A DNA stretch of 64,000 nucleotides from Pseudomonadales bacterium (GTDB lineage Bacteria; Pseudomonadota; Gammaproteobacteria; Pseudomonadales; Azotimanducaceae): NCBI GenBank assembly GCA_041395945.1, contig JAWKZN010000002.1, positions 558,001-622,000 on the forward strand, written 5' to 3'. The position numbers and the translations under genes are program-made. Shown here in pieces: positions 51,226-59,708 of this stretch. The notes under the pieces are model-generated. The model was not told where the DNA came from, did no database searches, and saw nothing but the letters and a program-made list of their open reading frames with translations. How positions within the stretch are numbered: position 1 is the stretch's first letter; each line of letters opens with the position of its first letter.

Positions 51226-52325
51226 GGCACCCCCACATAGTGCCGCGTGACCCTGTTGCCGATCCCGGTGAACATTTCGAAGGCGATGGTGCCTGCCCAG
51301 GCAGCCGCCTCGTCCACACTGATGTCCAGGCCGAAGCATTCCACCCAGTCTCCAACTTCGACAGAGCCGCCCTGTGCCAGGCAGTCGGTGATGTCGACCA
51401 CGGTGAAATCCATGGAGATCCGACCGAGGAAGGGCACACGGTGTCCGCCGACGGCCATGGCACCCTGTTGCGCCAGGGCGCGCTTCACCCCGTCTTCATA
51501 GCCGATACCCAGCACCGCCGTTTCGGTGATTCGCCCGGTGACGGCCGTGGCGCCGTAACCGACTGCTGACCCTGCCGGTAAACGCCGGCGCTGCAGGACC
51601 TGGCCTTCGAAGCGAACCACCGGATCCATGGGATTAGCCCGATCGGTGAACGGATTGCCTCCGAACAGACCGATACCCGGGCGACCCAGGTCCCCGCGGG
51701 TAGCCTCGCCGGTCAACCAGCCGGGCGAATTTCCCATGCTGGTGCGCACACCCGGAAACTGCGCTGCGACTGCACGGAATGCCTGCACCTGAGCGCGATT
51801 CTGTGGGTGATCGGGGGTATCTGCACAGGCGAGATGCGTCATGAGCAGGCACAGATCGAACCCCGCGAACTGCCCGGATTGGATATCCGGGCTATAACCG
51901 AGGCGCGCCATCCCCGTGTCCACGTGCACGGCTATGGGGCGACTGCGCAGGGGGCGCCAGAGGTCGAGTTGACCCTGATGATTGACGACCGGCACGAGAT
52001 CTGCGGCCACCAGAGCGTCGAGGGTCTCAGGCAGCGGGCCCTCCAGCACGTAGATTGCGCAGCCGGTTGCCGATAAGGGTCCCTGCCTGGAATCGAGGCC
52101 GGCAGCAGGGGCCGGGCAGAGGATCTGCCGCAGACGCACGCCCTCCGCGGCGGTAGCGACAAAGAAAGACCGGCAGCCACTGTGCCGTAACCGCTCCGCC
52201 ACCGGCCCGACGCCCAGTCCGTAGGCGTCGGCCTTCACCGCCGCACCGACTTCCGGTGCGGCTGCGCGGAAGCGCTGGTAGTTGGCCGCAAGGGCGTCCA
52301 GATCGACGATCAGACGCCCGGGCAT
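51222..52325 (-). CDS. alr: Alanine racemase
   Basis: A 367-residue fold-type III PLP enzyme that supplies D-alanine for peptidoglycan. The PLP lysine is in GAAVKADAYGLG, and the catalytic tyrosine is in SAVGYGATAV. The arginine in RPGIGLFGGNP and GRISMDFTVVD is conserved. The usual GMNRLG motif reads GMARLG. It lies 3 bp before the cytochrome c4 gene on the same strand. Proximity to ald and an alanine-forming aminotransferase gives a local alanine set. No dnaB or radA gene is beside it, unlike in Pseudomonas. Confidence 0.93.
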   Translation of the reverse strand: MPGRLIVDLDALAANYQRFRAAAPEVGAAVKADAYGLGVGPVAERLRHSGCRSFFVATAAEGVRLRQILCPAPAAGLDSRQGPLSATGCAIYVLEGPLPETLDALVAADLVPVVNHQGQLDLWRPLRSRPIAVHVDTGMARLGYSPDIQSGQFAGFDLCLLMTHLACADTPDHPQNRAQVQAFRAVAAQFPGVRTSMGNSPGWLTGEATRGDLGRPGIGLFGGNPFTDRANPMDPVVRFEGQVLQRRRLPAGSAVGYGATAVTGRITETAVLGIGYEDGVKRALAQQGAMAVGGHRVPFLGRISMDFTVVDITDCLAQGGSVEVGDWVECFGLDISVDEAAAWAGTIAFEMFTGIGNRVTRHYVGVP

Positions 52326-52328
52326 GTT

Positions 52329-52952
52329 TTACTTCAGCGTATTGATATACGCCACCACATCGTTGATGGCCTTGTCGCTGTTCAGGGTCATTGCCATCGG
52401 CCGCATCTGCATGCCGTAGGTGTCCTTGGAATCGTATCCCCGCAGACCGCCGTTGTAGTTCTTGATCTGCCGCACCAGATACCAGTCGCTCTGACCGCTC
52501 AATCTGGGACCGCCAAGCTGTTGATTACCTTCACCATTCTGACCGTGACAGGCGGCACACACCGCATAGGCGCCTTTACCCGCTGCCGCATCGCCGGTGA
52601 CAGTGGCCGCCGGAGGCGTGGCGGGTAACGAGGCGATGTAAGCGACCAGATTGTCTTCCGCGGTGGGATCCACCACCGTCATGGCCATTGGCCGCATCTG
52701 CATTCCGTAGGCGTCTCCGGACGCGGTACCCCGCAGGCCACTCTTGTAGGCCTCCAGTTGACGCTTCAGATACCAGGGCTCCTGACCGGCAATTTTGGGT
52801 GCATTCATGGCAAGGTTTCCCTCGCCGTTCTGGCCATGACAGGCTGCACAGACCGCATAGGCGCCCTTTCCCGCCGCTGCATCCGCTGCCAGCGACGCCG
52901 CCGCGGGCAACAGAGAGGCCGCCAGCACCATAAAACCAATCCTGAACTTCAT
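52329..52952 (-). CDS. Dihaem cytochrome c4
   Basis: A 207-residue periplasmic cytochrome with two haem-binding sites, CAACH at about residues 35-39 and 132-136. A signal peptide ends at AASLAAD. The two halves are nearly identical around GKGAYAVCAACHGQNGEG and contain matching MQMRPMAMT methionine motifs, so the gene is an internal duplication with little divergence. It passes electrons to cbb3 or other oxidases. ATG 52952 is used; the longer frame (to 53000) lacks a signal sequence. It is three bp after alr on the same strand. Confidence 0.92.
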   Translation of the reverse strand: MKFRIGFMVLAASLLPAAASLAADAAAGKGAYAVCAACHGQNGEGNLAMNAPKIAGQEPWYLKRQLEAYKSGLRGTASGDAYGMQMRPMAMTVVDPTAEDNLVAYIASLPATPPAATVTGDAAAGKGAYAVCAACHGQNGEGNQQLGGPRLSGQSDWYLVRQIKNYNGGLRGYDSKDTYGMQMRPMAMTLNSDKAINDVVAYINTLK

Positions 52953-53022
52953 TACTACCTCGCTTTTTGGAAACGGCCACATGCCGGGCAAAGCCCGCAT
53001 GATCCGGCCAGTTTGGGATTCC

Positions 53023-53070
53023 AGGCTAGTGGATGACTCTGATCGGGACCTCTCCAGAGCGCACTAGCCT
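53023..53070. repeat. Inverted repeat AGGCTAGTG/CACTAGCCT
   Basis: AGGCTAGTG at 53023-53031 pairs with CACTAGCCT at 53062-53070. The core GGCTAGTG is shared with the 57-bp hairpin array at 1036-1189. It lies between the cytochrome c4 start and a small Arg-rich frame. It could be a terminator or protein-binding site; no T-run is apparent. Confidence 0.5.
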
Positions 53071-53290
53071 AGCTGTCGCGCCGCCAGAGTGACTGCCACC
53101 AGCGTCCCACGGCCGAGTCGCGCCGCTCTCCGCGGCGGCGATCACCATGGGCACCTTCCCGGTGGGCGCGAAGCTCGAACAGACCCTGAGCGCGGCGCCG
53201 GCGTTCACTCTCTGCCCGCCGATCAGCACCTGAACGGCGACCGTCCAGGGGTTCGGGCGTGAGAGGGTAAAGACCGGATTCCTTATTCAC
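53069..53290 (-). CDS. Small Arg-rich hypothetical protein
   Basis: A 73-residue frame from GTG 53290. It consists largely of Arg, Glu and Asp repeats (DGRRSGADRRAESERRRRA, then GDRRRGERRDS) with a C-terminal WWQSLWRRD. Similar dRR/eRR-rich short proteins occur widely in proteobacteria without known function. There is no strong ribosome-binding site. The frame could be a compositional artefact, so confidence is moderate. It lies between cytochrome c4 (same strand, downstream) and the divergent LuxR-hydrolase gene. Confidence 0.45.
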   Translation of the reverse strand: MNKESGLYPLTPEPLDGRRSGADRRAESERRRRAQGLFELRAHREGAHGDRRRGERRDSAVGRWWQSLWRRDS

Positions 53291-53378
53291 AGCAACAGCA
53301 GGGGCTTCCTGGACACTGGCTGAGGACTATAGCCTGTGAGCGGATGCATTGCGATCAGGTTTCTGGTCAGATACGGGC

Positions 53379-55127
53379 ATGTCCTTAGATAAGCAGAAAG
53401 TCACAAGGCCACCCTCCGGAGCACCGCCGGGGGACTACCCCGGGGATGCTTCCAGCCACCCGAACCTGCAGAAATTCGCAGACGCACTCACTACCTACGT
53501 GCTCGACCCGATGCAGTGGGATCCGGTACTCGAGGAGCTCGATCGAATCAGCAGCAGCCTGCCCTCCTGGGATCCCCGGGAGCTGCTTGCGCAGCTCTCC
53601 CGCGCCGAATCACTGTCCTGGCATATCCGGGAAGAATCCGGACAGCTGACCGGCAGCGGATTCGCCTACGTGCTGCTCGATGCCCAGGATCGCACCACGG
53701 GCTGCAGCGATAACCTGACCCAGCTTATCGACTACCTGTATGTAGACCCGAAAACCCGGATGCTGGAATTCGGGACCAGCGCGGGGCGTCGCTCCTTTGA
53801 GTCTGCCCGGAAACGACTGCGCAGCGGCAACGGTGCGCATCTGCTGGTGGAATTTTCCCGCGCACATCACCCCGGGCACCGTTTCGGCTATCTGATCGCC
53901 GAGGAGGACTTTCCCGATTCCCTGAGAACCATCGCCAACGGCGCACGCACCGCACTGTTCATCGCCCAGCCGCAACCCGATGAGCGCCTGCGCAAAGTAG
54001 TCCAGGCGAGCTTCGGCCTGACAGACGCTGAAGCCCAGGTGACACTGTCGATCGCTCGTGGTCTGACACTCAAACAGACAGCGTCCGAGCTTGGCATCAG
54101 CGTCAATACAGCGCGCAATCACCTCCAGGCCACTTTCGCCAAAAGCGGGATCAACCGGCAGGGAGATCTGGTACTCGTCATCACACAACTGAGCGTGATC
54201 CTCGCCGCTACGACTTCGGAGGAAACCCCGAGTGCCGCCCGGAGTGTGGCATCCATTCGTCCCACCCCGCCTCAGCATTTCATGATCCTCCCGGATGGCC
54301 GGCGCATCGCCTATCGCACTTATGGCGACCCGATGGGTGAGCCCGTCGTCTTCTTCCATGAATCCATCGGGTCGAGTCGATTGCCTCCCGGGACCGATGC
54401 CGACGCGAAACGGCGCAATCTGCACCTGATTGCCCCGGAGCGCCCGGGTTTCGGTTTGTCAGATGGGGATCCCGATTGTGACTACAGATCGGTGTGCGAT
54501 GACCTGCAGGCATTGCTCAGCCACCTTCGCATCCAGCGCGCCACCCTGATCGGCAATCTGTCAGGCGGTGCATTCGCACTGTCGATGGCGGCACTGAAGC
54601 CAGCCCTGGTGCGCCACGTGCTGCTCACCGCCGCACGCCCGCCGGGACCCATGACCGGCCGTTTCCAGCACCTGATGCAGGTCAACAAAAAACTGCTCGG
54701 GCGACCCTGGCTGATCTCCACTTTTTTCAACATCCTGCGCAATCGGGCTTCACGCGAAAACAATGGCAAGCTGATCAACGCCGTATACGGTGCCAACGCC
54801 CAGGATCGGGCTTTTCTGCAGGCCAACCCGCGGCTCTTCGATCACATGGTGACCTGCACCCTGGAAAGCTTCAGTGTCAGCGCCGCCGGTGTGGTGAACG
54901 AACTGCGCTGCTTCGCCGCCGCGCCGCCGCCGGGCAGCCACAGTATCCGTGCCCCGATCACTGCCTGGCACGGCACATCTGACGGCATCGCGGAGATCGC
55001 CGATCTGCAGAAGTATCTGCAAGGCTGCAGCGTGGACTGGCATCCACTGGAAGGTGCGGGGTCCCTGCTGGCGCTGTCGCACTGGCAGGAGCTGCTGGAT
55101 GCCGCGCGGGATACCGGCAGCCGCTGA
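53379..55127 (+). CDS. LuxR-type HTH fused to alpha/beta-hydrolase
   Basis: About 582 residues. The N-terminal part (1-210) has no known fold assigned here. A LuxR HTH follows at about 214-268 (FGLTDAEAQVTLSIARGLTL, then TASELGISVNTARNHLQATF). The C-terminal half (300-580) is an alpha/beta-hydrolase: HES oxyanion region near 327, PERPGFGLSDG near 354, nucleophile elbow GNLSGG with Ser395, and acid Asp535 in HGTSDGIAEI. The expected catalytic His is Ser562 (EGAGSLL). It may sense a ligand instead of hydrolysing it. Domain order is unusual and the function is unknown. Confidence 0.8.
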   Translation: MSLDKQKVTRPPSGAPPGDYPGDASSHPNLQKFADALTTYVLDPMQWDPVLEELDRISSSLPSWDPRELLAQLSRAESLSWHIREESGQLTGSGFAYVLLDAQDRTTGCSDNLTQLIDYLYVDPKTRMLEFGTSAGRRSFESARKRLRSGNGAHLLVEFSRAHHPGHRFGYLIAEEDFPDSLRTIANGARTALFIAQPQPDERLRKVVQASFGLTDAEAQVTLSIARGLTLKQTASELGISVNTARNHLQATFAKSGINRQGDLVLVITQLSVILAATTSEETPSAARSVASIRPTPPQHFMILPDGRRIAYRTYGDPMGEPVVFFHESIGSSRLPPGTDADAKRRNLHLIAPERPGFGLSDGDPDCDYRSVCDDLQALLSHLRIQRATLIGNLSGGAFALSMAALKPALVRHVLLTAARPPGPMTGRFQHLMQVNKKLLGRPWLISTFFNILRNRASRENNGKLINAVYGANAQDRAFLQANPRLFDHMVTCTLESFSVSAAGVVNELRCFAAAPPPGSHSIRAPITAWHGTSDGIAEIADLQKYLQGCSVDWHPLEGAGSLLALSHWQELLDAARDTGSR

Positions 55128-55214
55128 CCTTTCCCTGCTCGCAGCGACGCCGGCGTTCGAGACTAACCTCTTCCCTGACCTGGCCGATCCTTCGGCGTGC
55201 CTCGAGGGAAAGAG

Positions 55215-55258
55215 CCTAGTACAGGCGAATCACAGACACATGATACAAACGTACTAGG
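55215..55258. repeat. Inverted repeat CCTAGTAC/GTACTAGG
   Basis: Two 8-base arms (55215-55222 and 55251-55258) are perfect complements around a 28-base loop. It lies between two convergent genes and could form a bidirectional terminator or a binding site. The CTAG core is the same tetranucleotide as in the other inverted repeats of this window. Confidence 0.5.
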
Positions 55259-55276
55259 GCACTTCCGGACTGCCGG

Positions 55277-57685
55277 TCAACCCAGAGCTTCGATCGCCTG
55301 TTCGATCCAGCCATCCTTGAGAATCCGCCCGCGCAGGCCATGCAGGGGATGGGCATCGTCTTCCAGCAATGCTTCGCTGAGAGCGGCAATCTGATCGAAA
55401 CGGGTAATGCCGAGTTCTTCCAGCTGGGCGGCGAGTTTGGGGCCGATGCCCCGGATACAGGTGAGATCGTCTGCGGTCCCGGGACGTTCCGACAACGCCG
55501 CTTCGAGCGTTTCCACCTTCTCGAGCAGTCGCCGGTTGTCGTCCCGGGCGCTCTGCAGCTGCTGGTTCAACACCACCAGCATCTTGCCTTCTGAGCCACC
55601 CTCAGCGCCCGTCTGCTTTTCGAGCATCTCCTGCTGCCAGCGTGCTTTGTTCAGCTGCTCAGTACGGTCACGCACCATACCCTCGAGTTTGAGCACTTCC
55701 TGCTGCAGCTCCAGCAGCTCGCCGGCGGTATCGTCAGGATCTGCCCGCGCCGCGCGGCCGGCTTCATCTAACGCGGCCCGGGCGCTGGCCGCCGCCGCTT
55801 CTGCTTCCGCCGCGAGACGACTCTGCTTGCTCAACTGATTTTCCAGCTGCTCGATCTTCTCTGCCAGCGACTTGCGTGCGGCATCCTGTTGCGACCTGAG
55901 CTGTTCGTTTTCCCGGGCCAGCTGCTCGGCCCGGGTTTCAGCCCGGTTCTGCGCCTGGACCGCGGCTTCCTGCGATTCCCGGACTTCCGCCAGTGCCGCT
56001 TCCAGGGCCAGCCGGTCTGATGCACCGGACGCGGCGGCCTCGATCGATGCCGCTGCTTCCCGCGATGATGCGTTCGCCAGCGCGAGTTGCGATTCGAGTT
56101 CCGCGACAGCCGCCGCTCTCTCCTCGAGAGCGCCTTTATGGCTCTTCACGGCCTGGGCGTAGTCTTCCTGGACCTGGGCGAATTCTTCTTCTAACCGGGT
56201 CATCAGCTCCTTCTGCCGGTCGAGGCGGGCATCGAGCTGGGCCACATGATCGGAGTGCTCAGCCGCGTTGCGCTGGGCTTTCTCCAGCGCTTCGGACAGA
56301 CGCTGATTTTCGCTCTTCAGATCCGACGTCTCGGAATGAATATGGTTTCTTTCCTGCTCCAGCCCGACCACCAGATTCGATCGTTCCGCCAGCTGAGCTT
56401 CCAGGTGCTCGTTGCGCGATTTCAGTTCGTCGAGCTGTTCGGACAGTGTTCTGCGTTCTGATTCCCGGCGCTCGATGCGTTCGCCCGCCTGGGTCACACA
56501 GTCTTCAAGACGCGCGATCTCGGTACTCTGCTCGGCGAGTGTTGCGTCCCGGCTTTCGATCTGCGCACGGAGTGCAGCGGCGCTTTCCTGCGCTTCGACA
56601 AGCGCCGCCTGAGCTGCATCGAATTCTGCTCTTGCACTCGCAGCTGAACGTTCGACTTCCTGCAGTCGTGCGATCTGCTCCAGATGCACGGCAATCTCCG
56701 CCCGCAGAGACTCGAGCTCCCCATTCCTCCGCTGTGCTTCCGCTTCGAGGCGCTCACGCTCCGCGCGGGTCTGTTCCAAGGCAGCAACTTCGTCGTTGAG
56801 CCTGTTGATTTCCTGCTGCTTGGTTTCAACATGTCCATGCAGGAACTCGATATCCTGGTCGCGGCTGGCCAGCTTTTCCTGGTAGCGAACCTGTTCTTCC
56901 CGCAGCTGCTGCAGCTGTGCGCGGCTTTTGACGAGTTCCGCCTCCTGCTTTTTGCCATGATCCCGCAGTTGCTCGAGGCTCACGCCCAGAGATTCGATCT
57001 GCCGGTTGGCGAGCTCCGTGGTTTCGAACAGTTTTGCATTGCGGGACTCCAGGGACTGGCTGCTTTCCCGCAGCCCGGTCAGTTCGATGTCCTGGGACCG
57101 GGTGCGTCGACTCAGCTCTTCGTTGATCGCCCGCAGTTCGGCGGTTTCTGCACGCAATCGACTCAGCTCGGTCTCTTTCTCAGAAGCCGCATCGGTCTGG
57201 GCATCGAGGGAACTGGTGACCTGCTGCCACTTCTCCCGCCACTCACCGGCGTCCTGGCGCAGTTCGGCAATCTCCATGTCCCGCACATGGAGCTGGCCCT
57301 GGGCATCCTGATGTTTGCTGTTCAGCGCTTTGAGTTTGGCCTCGAGTTCCCTGATCAGGGCATCCCGCGCCTCGATCCCGGGCGTGGTGCGGGCCGGCGT
57401 CTGGAGGTTTTCCGTGGTGGCGCCCGCATTTCCCGCAGCACTCAGCTGCGCACGCAGGGCTTCCACTTCCGAGGTGCGCTGCCGCAGCGCAGCGGCCAGT
57501 TTCGGCACGCGCTCCTGCCACTTGGCCAGTTCGCGCTGCAGCGCTTCCGCACTGGCAAGGGGATCGGCGTTCATCGGTGCCGTGGAGTCCGCGTGCAGCT
57601 CTGTACTCTCCGGCGCCGGCTCATCCTGTGCAGCCTCGGTTACGGGTGTCATGAAATTCGCCTGATCCTGCATCCGTGTATCCAT
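55277..57685 (-). CDS. Long coiled-coil protein with C-terminal helix-hairpin-helix
   Basis: About 802 residues. Nearly all of residues 45-720 is predicted coiled coil (heptads rich in Leu, Glu, Gln, Arg, Ala) with no membrane segment or signal. The C-terminus, CIRGIGPKLAAQLEELGITRF, is a helix-hairpin-helix-like module of the type seen in DNA-binding or flap-nuclease-like proteins. The structure recalls chromosome-associated or filament-forming proteins. No ATPase motif is seen, so it is not SMC. Start ATG 57685 is used; TTG 57691 and ATGs 57673 and 57652 are alternatives. It stands alone on this strand. Confidence 0.75.
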   Translation of the reverse strand: MDTRMQDQANFMTPVTEAAQDEPAPESTELHADSTAPMNADPLASAEALQRELAKWQERVPKLAAALRQRTSEVEALRAQLSAAGNAGATTENLQTPARTTPGIEARDALIRELEAKLKALNSKHQDAQGQLHVRDMEIAELRQDAGEWREKWQQVTSSLDAQTDAASEKETELSRLRAETAELRAINEELSRRTRSQDIELTGLRESSQSLESRNAKLFETTELANRQIESLGVSLEQLRDHGKKQEAELVKSRAQLQQLREEQVRYQEKLASRDQDIEFLHGHVETKQQEINRLNDEVAALEQTRAERERLEAEAQRRNGELESLRAEIAVHLEQIARLQEVERSAASARAEFDAAQAALVEAQESAAALRAQIESRDATLAEQSTEIARLEDCVTQAGERIERRESERRTLSEQLDELKSRNEHLEAQLAERSNLVVGLEQERNHIHSETSDLKSENQRLSEALEKAQRNAAEHSDHVAQLDARLDRQKELMTRLEEEFAQVQEDYAQAVKSHKGALEERAAAVAELESQLALANASSREAAASIEAAASGASDRLALEAALAEVRESQEAAVQAQNRAETRAEQLARENEQLRSQQDAARKSLAEKIEQLENQLSKQSRLAAEAEAAAASARAALDEAGRAARADPDDTAGELLELQQEVLKLEGMVRDRTEQLNKARWQQEMLEKQTGAEGGSEGKMLVVLNQQLQSARDDNRRLLEKVETLEAALSERPGTADDLTCIRGIGPKLAAQLEELGITRFDQIAALSEALLEDDAHPLHGLRGRILKDGWIEQAIEALG

Positions 57686-57828
57686 CCACAAAGGCCTGCA
57701 CGAGGCCGTTGCCTCACCCAGGGCGGAGTCGTCCGCATCTATTTCCCAAAACTACTAGAAAGCCTCACGGGGTTATGTGATCCAGGTGCAAAAACCTTGC
57801 TGACCCAGGCAGGTTGATTGACGGCCCA

Positions 57829-59616
57829 CTAGGGACCGGATGTCGGCTCGATGTCGGAATACTGCCAGGCGGTTTCGAGCACTCCGTCGATGTCGGCAGT
57901 GGACTGCCCCAGCGCGGTGCGGGCTGCATGCAGACCGTGCAGCGACCAGCCGTTATTGGGGAAGTTACCCAGGTCTTCGGCGAAGGTGGCAGCCGCGGCA
58001 TCCGGCTCTCCTGCCCGCAGGAATGCACTGCCCAGCGCCTGCCGCACCGGGAAGTGCCAGAAGGGCGGCTCCGTGTAAGGCAGCGCATCCTGCGCAGCAA
58101 CCGCGGCCTGCAGGTGGAGGATTTCAGCTGCCGGATCCTGCTCCGCCCGGGCGATTTCCGCCTCCACCAGCTCGATGGCGATGTCTCCGAGCAGATTGCC
58201 GATATCTCCCTGGCGATCCATTACGGCGTCGAAGTCGTCACTGTTACGGGCCACCCACATGCCCTCGAGGGTTTTCCGGGCGGCGGCAATATCTCCGGTC
58301 GCGGCCTGCGCCACACCCCGGGCATATTCCCGCATAAAGGCAGCCGCCGGCATGCCTTCGGGCATCTCCGGTTCATCCAGCGCTTCCTGCCACATACCGA
58401 AGCGCACATAGGTTGCGCCACGGACACCGAGATAACGCTGGATGGACCCGAACTGTCTGGCCATGTCGTGATCGACCTTGTCGTAGAGCCGACGCGCCGT
58501 CTCGACGGCCAGCTCCTTGCGCCCCTCCATGATGGCCGCGTACCAGAGGAAATGGATGTTGTGCGGGTAATAACCGGCGGGATAAAAGCCCTGGGCATCG
58601 CACTGTGAGAGGTAATCTTCGTCCGCCAGGGCGGCAGCCTGATTGGCGGTCACCGCATCGTGATAGCGGCCTACCCGCAGATAGATGTGAGACGGCATGT
58701 GCACCAGATGACCGGCTACCGGCACCAGAGGCCCCAGCCGATCCGCCGCGACTTCGGCTTTTTCCGGGGTGAAGCGCTCCATCGCGTGGATATACAGGTG
58801 CAGCGCACCGGGATGCTGCGGATCCATCCCCATGACTTTTTCAATCACGCTGACCAGTTCGGCCGTATGCTCCCTGGGGGAGCCGTCATCTTCCCAGTAG
58901 GCCCAGGGATACAGATCCATGAGCGCTTCGGCATAGAGGGTCAGCACATGGGTGTTGTCGGGAAACTTTTCAGCGACCGCCTGCATCGAACCGGCATAGG
59001 CAACATCCAGCGCATCCCGGCCGGAACCGTCTTCGGAATATCGGGTGGAAACCGCATCGATGAGCGCCTGCTCGAGGGGCGATTCCTGGTCGCGCAGTGC
59101 CAGCGCCTGCTGCAGTGACTCCCAGGCCGGCTTCACCGCCGCCTCATCCATCGCCGCATTGATGTTCGGACCCAGCGCCAGTGCGACGCCCCACCAGCAG
59201 ATACCACAGGTGGGATCCATACGGACCGCCTCACGGAAGGAACGCACCGCCTCCGCATGATTGAAACCGAAACTGAATGTCAGCGCCTGATTGAAATAGG
59301 CCTGGGCGAGAGGCTCTTCGGTGCTGATCGGAAAATTCAGCGGACCGATGCCTTCGAGCAGTGGCGCAATGCCTTCCTCAGTATTCAGATAACCGGGATC
59401 CAGCTGATGGGCGGCCATGGCGCCATGTCCTGCATGGGCAAGCCGCGCGGCCACGGTTTCCGCAGCAGGGGCCGCGACGACGGCGGCCGGTGCTTCTGAA
59501 GACGGCTCCACCTCTGTGGAACAGCCTGTAAACAGCAGAATACCGGTGGCCAGAACACCCTGCACCAGACGGGTGGCGGAATCTGACCGAAATCGACAGA
59601 TAAGTGACTGATTCAT
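57829..59616 (-). CDS. Large TPR lipoprotein
   Basis: A 595-residue lipoprotein. The lipobox LLFTGCS follows a hydrophobic signal (Cys about 32), then an Ala/Pro/Val-rich linker and a His-rich stretch (AHAGHGAMAAHQ). TPR repeats make up the rest, including AYFNQALTFSFGFNHAEAVRSF, a CGICWWGVALALGPN motif and several His-rich loops (HLVHMPSHIYLRVGRYHD, YYPHNIHFLWYA). Homologues occur in many marine and soil bacteria but have no assigned function. The Cys-x2-Cys and His clusters could bind a metal. Nearby genes give no clue. Confidence 0.75.
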   Translation of the reverse strand: MNQSLICRFRSDSATRLVQGVLATGILLFTGCSTEVEPSSEAPAAVVAAPAAETVAARLAHAGHGAMAAHQLDPGYLNTEEGIAPLLEGIGPLNFPISTEEPLAQAYFNQALTFSFGFNHAEAVRSFREAVRMDPTCGICWWGVALALGPNINAAMDEAAVKPAWESLQQALALRDQESPLEQALIDAVSTRYSEDGSGRDALDVAYAGSMQAVAEKFPDNTHVLTLYAEALMDLYPWAYWEDDGSPREHTAELVSVIEKVMGMDPQHPGALHLYIHAMERFTPEKAEVAADRLGPLVPVAGHLVHMPSHIYLRVGRYHDAVTANQAAALADEDYLSQCDAQGFYPAGYYPHNIHFLWYAAIMEGRKELAVETARRLYDKVDHDMARQFGSIQRYLGVRGATYVRFGMWQEALDEPEMPEGMPAAAFMREYARGVAQAATGDIAAARKTLEGMWVARNSDDFDAVMDRQGDIGNLLGDIAIELVEAEIARAEQDPAAEILHLQAAVAAQDALPYTEPPFWHFPVRQALGSAFLRAGEPDAAAATFAEDLGNFPNNGWSLHGLHAARTALGQSTADIDGVLETAWQYSDIEPTSGP

Positions 59617-59708
59617 TTCGTGTAACTCCCTCCCGAGAAGCCGACCACTCTAACCGCCACCCGGAGACAGTTCCACAGTGCACCAGGGAACCGCCACTGC
59701 GTTGATGT

